A DNA stretch of 64,000 nt from Copromyces sp. CBS 386.78. Its lineage: Eukaryota; Ascomycota; Sordariomycetes; Sordariales; Sordariaceae. Below, piece by piece: positions 22,144 through 34,424 of this stretch. A program made the position numbers and the translations under genes. The notes beneath the pieces were generated by a model. It was not told the DNA's origin and did no database searches. It saw only the letters and a list, made by a program, of their open reading frames with translations. Where the stretch lies: NCBI GenBank assembly GCA_030685235.1, contig MU839130.1:248001-312000 (forward strand). Reading direction: 5' to 3'. How positions within the stretch are numbered: the stretch's first letter is position 1; every line of letters starts with the position of its first letter.

Positions 22144-24012
22144 TTAAACAAGGGCCTGACCCATAAACATGCTCTCCTTAACCTCAGCAACAACATCCCT
22201 CCTATCATCCTTACCCACCAACACGATACCCCTACCACGACGGTTCATGCGCCCAGCGCGGCCCAGCCTGTGGATGAAATCGATGGTCGTATGCGGCACA
22301 TCATACAACACCACAAAGCGCACAGCGAGTGTATCGATACCTCTCGACGCCAGATCCGTCGCCACGATGACCTTGGTATTCGGCAGATGTCTCCTGGTAG
22401 GGCTGCTAAGGGCACTGGCACCAGCACCGACCTTGCCTTCGGTGACTTCCTCAGCAGGCTTGCTAACCTTCATCGGCTCATTGGACGTGAAAGAAGCCAG
22501 CATCTCTGACTTGCGGTGTTCCTCCGTGTCACGGTGCAGAGCGATGGCGTCAATGCCCTTGGACACCAGGTAGTCGGCCACCTGCTGGGTGGTCTCGCGC
22601 TCGTTGACGAAGACCATGATGCGCTTGACGTCGATTTCCTTGTCCTTGGGCCCTTCGTGCTTGGTCGCCTCCTTGCCGATGGACCAGATGGCGTCCGCGC
22701 ACGCGAGCATCTTGTTGTTGCGGTACGGGTCCTTGGACACATCGATCACGCCGAGCTGGACACGGCGGGGGATGGCGTGCAGGTTGGGCGTGGTAATGCG
22801 GTTGATGTAGGGGAATTGCTCCTCCATGTAGGTGTCCAGGCGGCGCGGGATGGTGGCCGAGCAGAGGATCAGCTGCTTCAACGAGGGCATGGCGCGGTCG
22901 ACGATGCTGGTGGTGTCGCCGGAGAAACTGCGGTCGAGAAGGGAGTCGGCTTCGTCGATAACGAGGTGGGTCACGCGCGACAGAACGTTGGGATCCGACT
23001 TGGCGATGGTGGCGAGCAGGTGAGGTGTCGATACGATCATGTCCACGCCGATGGGGCTGTACAGGTTGCGTTGGTTCCTGAGCGGGCTGATGCTGGCGGA
23101 CAGAGGTCGCACCTTGAACTTGGTGTAGTGAGCGAGCTTCTTGGCCACGCTGGTGACCTGGTCGACGAGCTCTGCCGTGGGAACGAGGATGACCACACGA
23201 GGCCGCGCCGTGTTGGGATGAGGCTCGAACTTCTCGATCCACTCGGACACGGGCGCACCTCCACGATGTTCCTTCTCGGCAGCTAGACGCTCGTTGTATG
23301 AGGCGACCAACTCATCTTCAGCATCACCCTTCTTTAGGGCGTTGACCGCGGGAACCAGATATGCCAGCGTCTTGCCAGATCCCGTCTCGGCAGCCAAAAG
23401 GAACTCTTCCCTTCCATTGTTCGATTTTGGTCGCCTTGGCTTCTTCCCCATCGGCTGTCCTAGCAAAGCCGGGATAGCCAACCTCTGTACGGGCGTGGGC
23501 TTGATCTCCGTCATGCCTTTGAGCGCCTCCTGCGCAATGGCCTCCTTCACCACCGGCAACAGGTCGAACTGGTCGAAAGACTGGATCTCCTGCATCCGTT
23601 CCTTGATGCTTGATCTTTGTCCGTAGCTGATGGTCGCGAGCGCACGTTGCATCTTCAACGCCTTTTGTCCCTTGGTCTTCTTGTCCCTCTTGTCTCTCCT
23701 GTCGTCCTCCTCTACCGGCTTCGGTTTGGGAGCTTTGCGTGGGTCGATGTTCGCAACTCGTCGGTTCATGCCCGCCCAAGGGCCATCAGGTTTGTTCCGG
23801 GTTTTCTTGTTGGGCTCGCCAGGGCCTCGTACTGGTGGTGGTCGGGCAACGCGATCAGACAACACCATGCGCGAAGGCCGCTGCTCGCGCCGTGTCGTAA
23901 ACGTTCTCTGGCCGACCCATGGTTCAAGGCTTGCTCTTGCTGACGTCGATGTGGTTGTCGTCGCGGTCGAACGGCAGATGAGACACACTGAGTCCCTCGC
24001 TGTCTTCCACAT
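22144..24012 (-). CDS. mrh4: Mitochondrial DEAD-box RNA helicase Mrh4
   Basis: A single exon of 622 residues. The N-terminus ([15 protein letters not shown], then a Thr/Ser/Arg-rich stretch without acidic residues) looks like a mitochondrial presequence. Helicase motifs appear in order: [10 protein letters not shown] (Q motif), A-E-T-G-S-G-K-T (Walker A), V-P-T-A-E-L (Ia), D-E-A-D (II), S-A-T (III), [11 protein letters not shown] (V) and H-R-L-G-R-A-G-R (VI). The charged K/R-rich spacer before the core and this motif spacing fit the Mrh4 family, which acts in assembly of the large mitochondrial ribosomal subunit. The assignment within DEAD-box proteins is by recognition; the enzyme class is certain. 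Confidence 0.92.
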   Translation of the reverse strand: MWKTARDSVCLICRSTATTTTSTSARASLEPWVGQRTFTTRREQRPSRMVLSDRVARPPPVRGPGEPNKKTRNKPDGPWAGMNRRVANIDPRKAPKPKPVEEDDRRDKRDKKTKGQKALKMQRALATISYGQRSSIKERMQEIQSFDQFDLLPVVKEAIAQEALKGMTEIKPTPVQRLAIPALLGQPMGKKPRRPKSNNGREEFLLAAETGSGKTLAYLVPAVNALKKGDAEDELVASYNERLAAEKEHRGGAPVSEWIEKFEPHPNTARPRVVILVPTAELVDQVTSVAKKLAHYTKFKVRPLSASISPLRNQRNLYSPIGVDMIVSTPHLLATIAKSDPNVLSRVTHLVIDEADSLLDRSFSGDTTSIVDRAMPSLKQLILCSATIPRRLDTYMEEQFPYINRITTPNLHAIPRRVQLGVIDVSKDPYRNNKMLACADAIWSIGKEATKHEGPKDKEIDVKRIMVFVNERETTQQVADYLVSKGIDAIALHRDTEEHRKSEMLASFTSNEPMKVSKPAEEVTEGKVGAGASALSSPTRRHLPNTKVIVATDLASRGIDTLAVRFVVLYDVPHTTIDFIHRLGRAGRMNRRGRGIVLVGKDDRRDVVAEVKESMFMGQALV

Positions 24013-24615
24013 TGCGTTGAGATTCCCGTGCGCCGACGAATGTGGTGTCGAGAAGTTTGCTGTCCGTCGTTTTGTTCTTGGCTGGTCCCGGCCGTCGTCG
24101 ACAAAATTTTGGCAGGCGAAATTCGTGATGATGTACCTTCTCCAAAAGTTGATATGAGAGGGGCAAGCGCTAACAAACCAGTGGTGCTTATCGGCAATCT
24201 CCCGTCAGTCTGCTGGAATGTTCTGCCACTGTTCACCACCTGTAGGGGTCTCTGCTTAGCGTTGTGTTTCAGGCATCTCTCCACTTGGCACAAGTAGAAC
24301 TCATCATGGGAATGCCTTCACTTTCGGCAAGGAATCACATCACGAATTCATGGCAATTAACAAAGAAGCTGAGTACTACTTAATGTAGGGATATTGACTA
24401 TAGGGAATGAAAAAACTCAACAATGTACTAGGTGGTTCTCTTTCTTTCTTTCTTTTCGTTCATCAAAACAATCTCAGGAGGCCTTGTCGTATTCTCTGCC
24501 AACACGACTTGAACTCCGGGTACCATAGGTAATCGCATACTGTATCCATGTCTCATGTTCTTCGTAACCCATATACACCCATAACACGTCCCTGCATAAA
24601 AAACACATGGCTAAG
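24013..24615. other. Region between mrh4 5' end and the next gene's 3' end
   Basis: About 600 bp with no supported gene. It should hold the mrh4 promoter and the 3'UTR of the glycogen-binding-domain gene. Confidence 0.4.
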
Positions 24616-27600
24616 TCATTCACCAACAGCGCTCCTAGCTGAGTTGGACTTGATCTTCCACCACCCGAACCCCATGGCGACCGCGGCGGTGCCTGCTGCC
24701 AACAGCCTAAAGCAACACAAAGTCAATCGATAATCTGGATAAAGGTTATCGTCTGAGCTCAGTGTATGCCTTACGTCTGTCTTTTGCGGTTGCCCGCAAT
24801 TCGGCTCAGGATACCGCCGAGGAAGTCCACAATGATCAACTTGCAAAAGGTCGTGAACCATCCGCTCTTCGGGTCCTGCTTGATGACTGGAGCATCGTTG
24901 GGCGGCGGCGAGCTAGTCTGTGTTCCCTGTCCGCCTCTCTTTCTGACTGTGTTGGCGTTGTCTGTGTCCGCGCCTGTTGCTGTGGCCGATGCCTCGGCCT
25001 CACTACCGACATCAGCACCGGTAGCATCCGAGGCAGCAGCGGGCTCGTCGGTGCTCTCCTGAGCAGCGGGTTGAGAGGGCTTGAAAGAACGTTCGGTAGT
25101 TTCAGCGACAACCTCTGGGCTGGAAAGGAGGCCGTTGGTGGGCTTGGAATCCTCAGGTGCTTGCTCTTCCTGAACTGTAGGCTCGACATGCGCCTCGACC
25201 GAAACAGCGTGTGCCGAGACCTCGGGAATACCCTGCGCCTGAGGCTCCAGCGTCTTGGTGGTGAGATCGGCGGTGTGCTCCGTCTTCTTCGGTGAGTCGG
25301 GGCTTAGAGAGATTCCTTCATCCTCAACAACCTCCCGAGGGGTAGCTTCGCCTGCCGCCGCGGTCTTGTGGGGAGATGAAAGCTGAACGGTTGAGGAATC
25401 ATCCTCCTTGCTGCTGGCCGGCTCATCGCTCTCCGAAATCGACTGCAGCGACAAGGCCGATGACTGAGCCGAGCTGACGGAGATACGAGGTGAATGGGGA
25501 ACCTCTAGCCTCTTCCCGGTGCGGGGGATCACGCTCGCGCCGAGAACGGTGTCGTGGGATACCTCGGACCCCCTTCGTGAAGTTGTCGAGCCGATGATAG
25601 GCGCGTCCTCGATAAAAACCTGGTCCGCCTCGAGACCAGTCTCAAGCTTCCGGACAGTATCGATGATCTCCTCGCGGTTGGACGGGAAGCGTTCTAGGGT
25701 GGGATCGTTAATATCGATGCTCTCCTCGTCGACTGGGTCTTCCTCTCGGATCTCGTTGTCCTGGTCCACGTCCTCGGATACAATCGTGATCGAAGGTTCT
25801 TCGCCGTACATACCGGCGCACTCATGTGAGAAAAGAGCAGGGTTGTGAGGTCCGTCCTCGGCGGGAGTAGGGAGTCCAGAGTGGTCAGTTTCCGTGGTCT
25901 GTTTGTAGTGTTAGCTCACTGTAAATCATCTAAAGCATTGCAAAACCATGCTCACCTCGGTATCCAAGTCCTTTGCGGTATCAGCGACCTCCGCAGCAGT
26001 GTCCGCAACTTCGGCAGCAGGCACATCCAAGCCCTTCGCAGTATCAGCGACCTCCGCAGCAGTGTCCGCAACTTCGGCAATGGGTGTGGCAGACAGGCGA
26101 CGGAAACCTGTCCTGCCAGCCTCTTCATCGGAGACACGATCCTCAGGTGTTCCTTCGTTGAGGAGCGCAGCAGAATCAGCGACCTCCGCCGCAGTCCTGG
26201 CAAAGTTTGGCGTAGCGGCACCGGACTGCGACTCGGTAACAGGCTCCGAGCGGGCAAGGATCTCCTTGGCCGCATTGGCGACAGGCTCGGGCTGCTCAGC
26301 AGGCGTGTTGGCCGCCTCCTCCTCAACAGGTGCAGTCTGATCAACAGTAGTCTCCTCGACAGGCTCAGTGTCCTTAACAGGAGCGGGCTCCTCAGCATCG
26401 GTCGCCTTGACGGCCTCAGCATAGGTAGCCTGGACGGGTTCAGCCTCCTCGACATGAGTTGCCTCTTCAACTGCAGCGGTCTCAACAGGGGCAGCATCAA
26501 CAGCAGGAGCAGTTTCTTCGGTGGAAGCGGCCTCTTCAGCAGGAAGCTCTTCAGAGACAGGGGCGGCCTCTACAGGAACCGGCTCGGCAGAAGTATCCTC
26601 AGAGGCACCAGCAGACTCCTCAACAGGCGCAGCCTCCTCAACGTGGGTAGTCTCAGTGGCAGGAGTAGTCTCCTCAGCAACATGGGCAGCTGCCTCAGAA
26701 ACATCAGCAGGGGTCTCAGAAGGAGCGGCTTCTTCAGTAGAGGCAGCCTCAGCGACGGGTGCTGTCTCCTCAGAAACTGGGTCGGCCTTCTCAACAGGAG
26801 CAACATCGACAGCAGGAACAGTCTCTTCAGAAAGAGCAGCTTCGGTCGCCACGGCAGCCTTATCAGCTTCAGAATCCTGTGCAACCGGAGCAGCCTCAGT
26901 AGGCTCTTGAGAAGCCTTGGCTTCGAACGCTTCGTGAGCCACGGCTGCGTAGGTCATGGCATGAGTTCCATCCTCATGAGCCTTCTCTGGCACAGCCTCC
27001 TCCGAACCGGCCTCGTCGGTTGCTATTGTGTCCTCGGGAGCAGATTCCTTGGTAGATTGTTCCTCATGAGCAGTCTCGCGGACGGTATGTTCCTCGGCAT
27101 CTTCCTTCTGGGTGGGCTCTTCCTTGGACAACTCAGTTGGGTGAGCCTCTTCCTTGAGATCAGTCTTGTGAGCAGTGGTGTCATCCTTCACTTCGACATC
27201 GTCCTTGGTAGCTGCAACTTCAGGGGCATCCTCAGTGACATCCTCTTGGGTCGTCTGCTGAGTGGATTCCTCATGGCTTGTCTGTTGGGTGATGTCTTCC
27301 TGTGTGGTCTGCTGAGTGACCTCGTCGTCGGTTTGGGTATCCTGGTGAGTAGTTTCCTCCGGAATGACCTTGTCCTTGGTATCGTCCTCGTGGGCGGGCT
27401 CTTCCGAAGTCTCCTTGGTTGCCTTCTCCTCAATGGCCTCTTCAGGGGCAGTCTCCTTCTCGGTAGGCTTTTCCTCAGTTGTCTTGGAGGTGTCCTCCTG
27501 AACCTTCTCTTCATGAGTGGGCGCAGAGTCCTCCTTCTCTGTTTCCGCCAGAGGGGTCTCATCCTTCGAAACGGCCTCATCCTCTGGGAGGTCTTTCTCT

Positions 27601-29037
27601 GACACTGTAACTCCAGTCGCGACTGTCTCTTGGTCCTTGGAAACAGATCCCGGGGCAGTCGTATCGTGGGAAGTGTCTTCGCTCTGGTTGACCTCCTCCT
27701 TGGACTCGGTAGTCTCTTGCAGGTCGGAGTCCTTGGCAGGGGTTTCCTCCTTCAGGGTTGCCTCAGCCTCGGGAGTGGTCTCAGCCTCTGGAGCAGCGGA
27801 GACAGTCTCCTCAGCTGGAGTGGCTTCCTCTTGTGTCTCAACTGGCGAGGTGCTCTCCTCCTTCACATCAGGCTTCTCGACGGCCGATTCCGCAGCGATC
27901 TCGGCTTCCTTCTTCTGCTCGACGTCGACCACGGTGGGCTCCTCAATCTTAGACTCTTCCTTCTCAACTGTAGGCTCAGCAGAGGTTTCTTTTTCTGTAG
28001 CAGGGGACTCCTTGGGCGCCGACTCGGCCTCTGGAGCAGTCTCGTGGGCGGGGACTTCCTCCTTCGCGGCCGCCTCGTGATGTTGAGAGTCTTCCGGCTT
28101 CGAGCTGATCTCCTCAACCTCGGTTGCCGTCTCGACCTTGGTCTCCTCTGGGGCGGTCTCCTCCTCCTTGGAAGGTGTCTCAGCGGATGATGGAGCATCA
28201 ACTGATGTTGGGACCTCGACGGGCGCTACGTTGCTCTCTGTGGAATCCTTGGTCTTGGTCTTGTCCTCTTCCTCTGAGAGGGCTTCATCCTTCAAGGTAG
28301 CCTCAGTAGTCGAAGGGGCGTCGACCTTGGTTTCGGTGTGAGTCTCCGAGGTAGACTCGTCCTTTTCCTGAGTTTCGTTCTTCACAAGATCACCACTATG
28401 GGCAGTATCCTTAACGGCAGGGGCGTCGGTGGTGGAAACATCCACAACCTTGAGAACAACATCGTGCTCCGGAGGGCCCCCCGTCTCTGAGACCGCCGTG
28501 ACTGTTGTAACGGTGTCCTTTTCTTGGGAAGCCTCAACCTCGGGAGCAGTCTCGGCCTTGGAAGCCTCCTTGATCTCTGTAGGTTCTACATGATGTTGGG
28601 TAGTTCCATTTGTTTGAGGGGCATTTTCCTCTGCGGTCGCCTCGTCTTTGGGAAGGTCGGGCTTGGGTTCCTCCCTTTATACGGTGTACAGGTTAGTAAT
28701 TGGTACCAATGACAAGAACATGGTAGTCTTCCACTTACTTTGGCGGGTGTTGGAACTCCAACTCGTTGTTTCGGAATCCAGAACTGTCTGTGACGGTAGG
28801 CGCGTCCTCGTCGAGGACCCACCAATCGCCCAAGCCGATGCGGAACTTGTAGACTACCTTGGATCCGGGCTCGCCCGAGATTTCCTTGGTGAAGACATGT
28901 TCTCCGTCAGCACCGGTGGTGCAGTCCATCTCCTGAGGTTGCCATTCTGGCTCGGAGAAAGAGCCAGCAATAAAGAGTGGCGGCTGAGTGCCGGGTGACC
29001 GGAATGTAATGGTCGTAGACACCTTGGTGGAAGCCAT
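24616..29037 (-). CDS. Large acidic protein with N-terminal AMPK-type glycogen-binding domain and hydrophobic C-terminus
   Basis: Four exons on the minus strand: 29037-28739, 28674-25956, 25898-24775 and 24706-24616, giving 1,410 residues. Residues ~6-97 form an AMPK1_CBM/CBM48-type domain: T-I-T-F-R-S-P-G-T-Q-P-P-L-F-I-A-G-S-F, W-Q-P-Q-E-M and V-Y-K-F-R-I-G-L-G-D-W-W-V. Yeast Crp1/Mdg1 share this N-terminal domain followed by a low-complexity body. Exon 2 encodes ~900 residues of almost pure Glu/Thr/Ala/Pro/Val/Lys repeats. It ends in A-E-V-A-D-T-A repeats from a 63-bp tandem duplication. The C-terminus has G-W-F-T-T-F-C-K-L-I-I-V-D-F-L-G-G and, after the last intron, L-L-A-A-G-T-A-A-V-A-M-G-F-G-W-W-K, which suggests membrane anchoring. 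Function is unknown; glycogen or glycan binding is inferred from the domain. Confidence 0.85.
25966..26080 (-). repeat. 63-bp tandem duplication in the acidic-protein gene
   Basis: The block starting AAGTCCTTTGCGGTATCAGC (25966) recurs at 26029 with a few transitions. The period is 63 bp (21 codons) and it encodes two copies of an A-E-V-A-D-T-A-rich segment. A shorter related segment is at about 26,170-26,205. Confidence 0.85.
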
Positions 29038-29290
29038 GGTTTAGACTTTTGAGGGTTTAGATAGAAAGTGTGGGGAGTTGAAATAATATGAGACTATTGG
29101 GTCATTGGCCCAGACGCCCAAATGCTGTGAACCGATCAAATAAAGTGATGGCTCCTGAAAGAGCGCTTTAGGGTAGCTTTGTAGGATGGCAGTGATTCGA
29201 CGTTAGCTGCTGGTTCGTAGCTGGCGTCACACAGGCCTTTGTGATGGGATCAACCAGCTGCTCGAATCATGGTGGTTAGCAACGCGCATC

Positions 29291-29301
29291 TTGTTATTGT
29301 T

Positions 29302-29340
<39 letters not shown>

Positions 29341-29341
29341 G
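29291..29341. repeat. GTT trinucleotide microsatellite
   Basis: TTGTTATTGTTATTG followed by an uninterrupted run of about twelve GTT units, in the leader/promoter of the acidic-protein gene. Confidence 0.9.
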
Positions 29342-31156
29342 AGTTCTAGGCCCTTGATCGCTTGCGGCAACCGTATTGACAAGCAAGAACATGAGTGAAT
29401 GTTGAACAACGGGAGAGGCGACGAGAGTTGGGAGTGTAGTTAGGGGCGCAATAGAAGAAGAGAAGCTTCAAGACTCGAAGCTCGGAGCTCTCTCTCCATG
29501 GTGTTGCTTGGTGGGCTGATGATTCATCGATGTGCTTGTGCTGGAGTCGGAGTGAGGTGCGGGGTTTGGGGTTTGTGCTTGGGTACCTTACTTAGCTGTC
29601 TTTCTTCAGCGTGTCTGTCGTAAGCTCAGCCACGACCAGATCGTGACGTCCAGAAAAGCAAGAGTCGGATACAGGGCAACGAACGGCAAGAGGATGACAG
29701 CGTTGAACGAACAGCGGTTTGCAGAAGATGTGGGATGGATGGATGTTCCAGGCTGCCAGCGAAATGTGCAGGTCTCAAGCTGCTGGTTGGGAAAACAGAG
29801 GGGGAGAAGAAATCGGACGGACAACTCACCACTGGAGCCGATCTCGAGGCAGTCGGGGTTATTTAGGCAGGCAGACCAGTCACCAGATCCAAGATAAGGG
29901 CCTGAATTTCTTGGGTGGTATTGGCTGTGGATAGGGAAAGATGGATACCGTTGGTTTTAATGGATACTGTGTGTGGTGTGCTCGACTGGTAAGGTGCCCT
30001 CGGTGGTGGTGGTGGTGGTGTTCGAGAGGTGCAGTCGGGTGCTGTGTGAAGCCCCTCACTGGCAGGTCATGACGCGCGGGGAATCAGAAATGGTCGAGGC
30101 AGGTGGACGGGCGAGAGGGGACCTTGGAGGCTGCGTGGCTTGGCCCTTGGGCTGCAGAGTGCAGACCAGAGAAAAGTGGAATCTCCCTCTTCATGTCTGT
30201 TCTGTTTACCTCACACATATGGATGATCGATGATTCCAAGTCGCTTGTTTTTATCCTAGGAATTGTCGCAGTGCAACCCATCACGCAATTCATCTACGGA
30301 AATGGCAGCATCTCGTTCGATGGTCGTTATCATCTTCCACTACGCTACTTATCATGGTTCCTCCTTGACCGGTGCGGACAAGAGAAGGCGGCTACCTTTG
30401 TGTAACTTGGCTCGCCCGGGACATAATTGTTGCGACCCAGTTGGCTGATCGCCCGCCAAGGATACGGCCAAAGGTTTCAAGAATTATGTCCTGGGCGAGC
30501 TTAGGGAGGTGGCTGTAGGTGAGCAAGTACGGCAGGAGCACGCCGTACAACTCTCCCGAACTGCAGATCCAGGGAGATGAATGGAATACCCAACTGAAGG
30601 AAACAAACAGCCACTTCTTTTTTTTTCTTTTTTTGATGGTTCGTCGTTCTTCCTCAACAAGCATACTTCCAAGCTGTAGCTCATCCGCAACCATCCCGAC
30701 ATTGGATGTGTGCCTTGCTTCAACTACCTTACATACAGAGGTATTCTTGCTTGTGAACGCTGCCACAAAGATAAACGAATTGAAAGCGCGCGGCGGAGCT
30801 GCAGCATTTGTGACCATCAGCACACCTTCCCATCCCTCTCTTCTTGGGCTCCAAGTCAGACCGAGTGGCAGGTAAGTGGTGGTGCCACAAAATTTACGCG
30901 AACGAAGCCGGGACGAGGGGAGCAAGGCCAGAAACACAAATGCAATTGATTGCACCCTTCGCTCGTCAGGCGCAATTGATAAGGCTGATGAATATCTTGT
31001 TGAGAAGAAACAGCAGGGCACACCGCAAGATAGCTCTTTGAAAATCTCTTCAACAACCTCAAATTTGGCTGCACCCGAGCCGCACTGCCGCACAAATCCC
31101 TAACTTGTGGGCCTTCTCGTCTCGTGATTTGCTGATTTGGTTGATGCAGAGAGAGG

Positions 31157-31203
31157 AAAAAAAAAAAAAAAAAAAAAAAATTAAAAAAAAAAAAAAAAAA
31201 AAA
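31157..31203. repeat. Poly(A) tract
   Basis: 24 A, TT, then 21 A. It could be a nucleosome-free promoter element or the tail of an old retroposed copy; no element body is recognisable on its left. Confidence 0.85.
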
Positions 31204-31939
31204 TGAGCCCGCTATAAAAGTCCAGATGCTCAACTGACAAAAGCAAAGAGCTTAGGTTGGCTTGTCACCACCACATACGTTACCGGGCGCTAAACGCACG
31301 GGCTTTCGAGATGCAGATCCCCCGCATTGAAGGTGGACATTTGCCAGTTGGCGTCATGAGGTGGATCGATCTTAAGTGGGCGAGTGGGCATTATGGGCGG
31401 TGAGAACTGGCACAAAGGTTCGTACCTTCCACGACCGCCTTTGTTCTGACGCCTCCCTTCACATGCCCACCCTTGTTGGTATTCTTATCATCGTGCGGTT
31501 GTTCACTGATAAGAACCATAATTCTGACGTGCAAGGTTGTACCTTAGTTTCTCGGATTGCATCTCAAAACTTTACCACTCGACATCAAGGTCCACGGCCC
31601 ATCAACATTTTCCACCTGAACATTGAACCCCTAGGGAGTGAATTCACCTTACAACCCATTTATCCTTGTCGGCAGTATAGACATAGATTTCACAAACTTA
31701 TGGTCTGACAAATCAACAATCCCGCGACAAGTATTTCAGCATTATCCAACCACGATTTTAACTTGAACCAATTCCTCACCAATCTCGAGAACTAGCAACA
31801 TCAGACTTTCCCGAGGTCACCTACCTAATCCGATACCTTGCTGTGGTCCGTCCGCAACAGGATTGACGCCGCACTCAACAATCAACATCCAACCGCAAAC
31901 CGCTGCCTCAATTGACGTGTGACCACTCCTTTGGTCGAC

Positions 31940-33410
31940 ATGTCGGTTTTCCTGCCCCCCCAGACCATCACGGTCAAGCGCAAACGTGGTGCTGAAGACG
32001 CGCCTGTCCAGTTCCTGAGTAAGTTGTCCCCAACAAGCTATCGTCCATCCCTAATCGCAATGCCAACTCGTGGAATCAGGGGTCGAGTCCAGCAAGCGTT
32101 CTCGAAATCCAGAAGGCAACTGGGTGTATCGGCGCAAACAAGAATCCGACATCCCAGCCCCGCAGCCAACCGTACCGACTATTCAGACGACGAAAGAAGG
32201 CGATGAAAAGAGACGCATCATCAAACCTCTACCCCGTCCGAGATCGCAGAGAATTACCCCACAGTCTGACGCTGAACCATCCACCAAGCCTACAAATGAA
32301 CCCACTCTTCGACGATTCCACTTGTCCAAAAACATTGTATCGCAAGCCGCAACATCAGGACCCGTGTCTAAGAAGCGTGCCAGCACCGCTGTCTTCGTCG
32401 AGCGGAGTTCTAAGCGAAAGTCACTTCACGGCAATCAATCTCTCGAGCAGTCGAAACCAGCGAACGTCCAAAATGGGCCGGCCGCCGTTCAGCCCAAGCC
32501 CTCGACCGGCTACACCTACCAGGAGCCTCCTCCTGCCGATCCCAACGACACCGGCGTGAAGCGATCATTCAAGCGGCCCGGTACGAGACGCTTCCAGCCC
32601 CCAGCTGAGTCGTCGAGACCCGGTGCCCACCCTGCTCTTCCCCCATCGCTGGTCAACCGCAATGTCAACGTCGACATGGATCAGTTGGCCCAGGAGATGG
32701 ACGCCTACACACTCAGTGCCATCACTAGCCATCTGAGCAGGTTAGATGAGGCCAGTGTCAAGGATGGGGAGAGGAAATCCAAATTCAAGCCCAAGGCTCC
32801 CGCGCTGAGATACGCACAGCGGCACCCGGAGGCTGCGGCTGCTCCTGCCACTCAAGCTGCTGCTGCTTCTACGTCTGTGCAACCACCGGTGGATGATGAT
32901 GATATGGACATCGAGATGCTCGACACCTCAGACGACGACGACTACGTCATTGAGGAATACTACCGTGTGCCCGCCAGCCGGCTCAATGAGGAAGAGGTGG
33001 AGGCCATGCAGGTTGGTCTGCTGGTGTTCGATTCCGAGCCCGACAAGATCGAGTTCTTCTTTGGCACGGAGGAGGATGACGAGTATGACTTCCCGGAGGA
33101 TGAAGATGACGAGAACCACGAGAACTACTACGCAGCCGACTACCCCGACGAAGACCTCGAATGGGATGACGAACTTGACCGCAATCCGTACGACTACCGC
33201 ACAGGCAACGCCTCGGACAGGGAGGAGTTCGACGCGGAGCTGGATGACAACGACGACGACGACTTTGTCGAAGCTGATGAGAGATTCATGGATCATGTCT
33301 GGCAGACTAGTAATGAGATGGCGGACATGGTTGCGTATGCCAGGGGTTATGATGGTGATAGACCGGAGCCGGCGGTGGCTGGGTTCCCGAGGGGGTTTCC
33401 TTATGAATAG
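31940..33410 (+). CDS. Iwr1-domain protein (RNA polymerase II nuclear import factor family)
   Basis: Two exons: 31940-32018 and 32080-33410, with a 61-nt intron, giving 469 residues. It begins M-S-V-F-L-P-P-Q-T-I-T-V-K-R-K-R, a start typical of the family. The N-terminal half is basic and Ser/Pro rich with several K/R clusters that could be nuclear localisation signals. The conserved Iwr1 block is near the C-terminus: D-D-Y-V-I-E-E-Y-Y-R-V-P, then V-G-L-L-V-F-D-S-E, followed by a very acidic stretch with D-L-E-W-D-D-E and N-P-Y-D-Y-R. In yeast Iwr1 binds assembled RNA polymerase II in the cytoplasm and directs its import. The joining codon (A|GG) fits the splice. Confidence 0.9.
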
Positions 33411-34424
33411 GATTGATGGGGAAATGTCGCCCTTGGGAGTTCGGGTTATGGAATTGAACTCCCCTGGCCCCAGGCAGTGGAGTGTAGGATTATAGGATAC
33501 CCGAGCAGGAAGGAAACGAGGAGGAGGAGGAACGGAGTATGAATCGGCAGTAACCAGATTACGATTGTATTCTCAGAGTGGTACTAGGTTATAGGTCAAT
33601 GTTCCCTTGTTATACTGCTTAGTCAAGGGGAAGACCGCAAAACATTATATGGGCTCTAAGTCTACTGGGTGGTAGTGGTTGTCATGACACCACAATATAG
33701 CGGATAGAGTTAACTTTTTCATAGCTCTCTTTATATTAGCTCTAAGAAACTACTTGGCAAAGAGTACCCCCTTGTTTTGACTTTGAACCAGATGCGAACG
33801 TGGTCGTGTGCCTACTCATCAATCAGAGTTGAGAAACTGACATGAAGTCATACACACGTCACCAGTAGGGCGTACAAAGGTTACCTGAGAAGATCTGGTA
33901 TAAGGGACATATTCCTCGTTGTTGTTTCATGAAACATATCTCGATATACGTACAAGAACAACACGACTGCTGTCTATAAATACACGCAAAAATGAGACAA
34001 AACTAACGTGCTAAACCAGCGAAGGAAGATAGATGAGGAAGAAATCAAATCAAATCGACAACGTCAATGTTGTTCAACCCTGTAGTAACCTTCAAAGGTC
34101 TTGGCCATGGCCGCTTCTTGTCGCTCTTTCTCTTTCCACGCCTCTCTCTCTCTCTGTAACCACTTGGCTCTGTAAATGGTTCAATGCAACCGAACAGAGT
34201 CTCTCATAGCCTTTAAAACGCCTCAACCATGCCCAAGCCCAAGCCCAACAAAATGCCCCAAACATACATACGCTTCTTATATACGAACCCATCCATCCCA
34301 TGTCCACTAAGGCTCTAAAAAGGCCTTCAAACAAAAGAAACCAACCAACCAATCTTTATACATCCTCCTCCACTGGCTCACCACTCAATCCCAAAAATAT
34401 ATATATATATATATGTATAAAAAC
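33411..34424. other. Convergent intergenic region, Iwr1 and F-box gene 3' ends
   Basis: About 1 kb with no supported gene. An AT dinucleotide run is at about 34,396-34,415, just past the F-box gene stop. Confidence 0.4.

Larger units (their letters stand above)
29038..31939. promoter_or_regulatory. 2.9-kb divergent intergenic region
   Basis: This lies between the starts of the acidic-protein gene (-) and the Iwr1 gene (+), so both promoters should be here. A GTT microsatellite (29,291-29,341) and a 47-base A-tract (31,157-31,203) are present. The longest frames (about 30.4-31.1 kb) show no recognisable domain, so I do not call a gene. Weak TATA-like CTATAAAAG occurs at 31,212. Confidence 0.45.

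Noticed and set aside
22516..23286. 256-codon plus-strand frame inside mrh4
   Set aside because: Antisense shadow of the helicase core; Val/Gly/Asp/Arg-rich with no domain.
25845..27602. 585-codon open frame on the plus strand, opposite the acidic-protein gene
   Set aside because: It is the antisense of the low-complexity Glu/Thr/Ala repeat. Its Leu/Ser/Gly/Arg composition is the mirror of that repeat, and the minus-strand gene has a domain, introns in phase and a hydrophobic C-terminus.
30700..30950. Cys-rich stretch (A-C-E-R-C-H-K-D-K-R) resembling a Zn2Cys6 transcription-factor start
   Set aside because: The third Cys is missing and the later Cys spacing is wrong; no downstream gene body.
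30392..31093. 233-codon minus-strand frame
   Set aside because: No recognisable domain; it crosses A/T-rich simple sequence (F-F-F/K-K-K runs) and lies in a promoter region.
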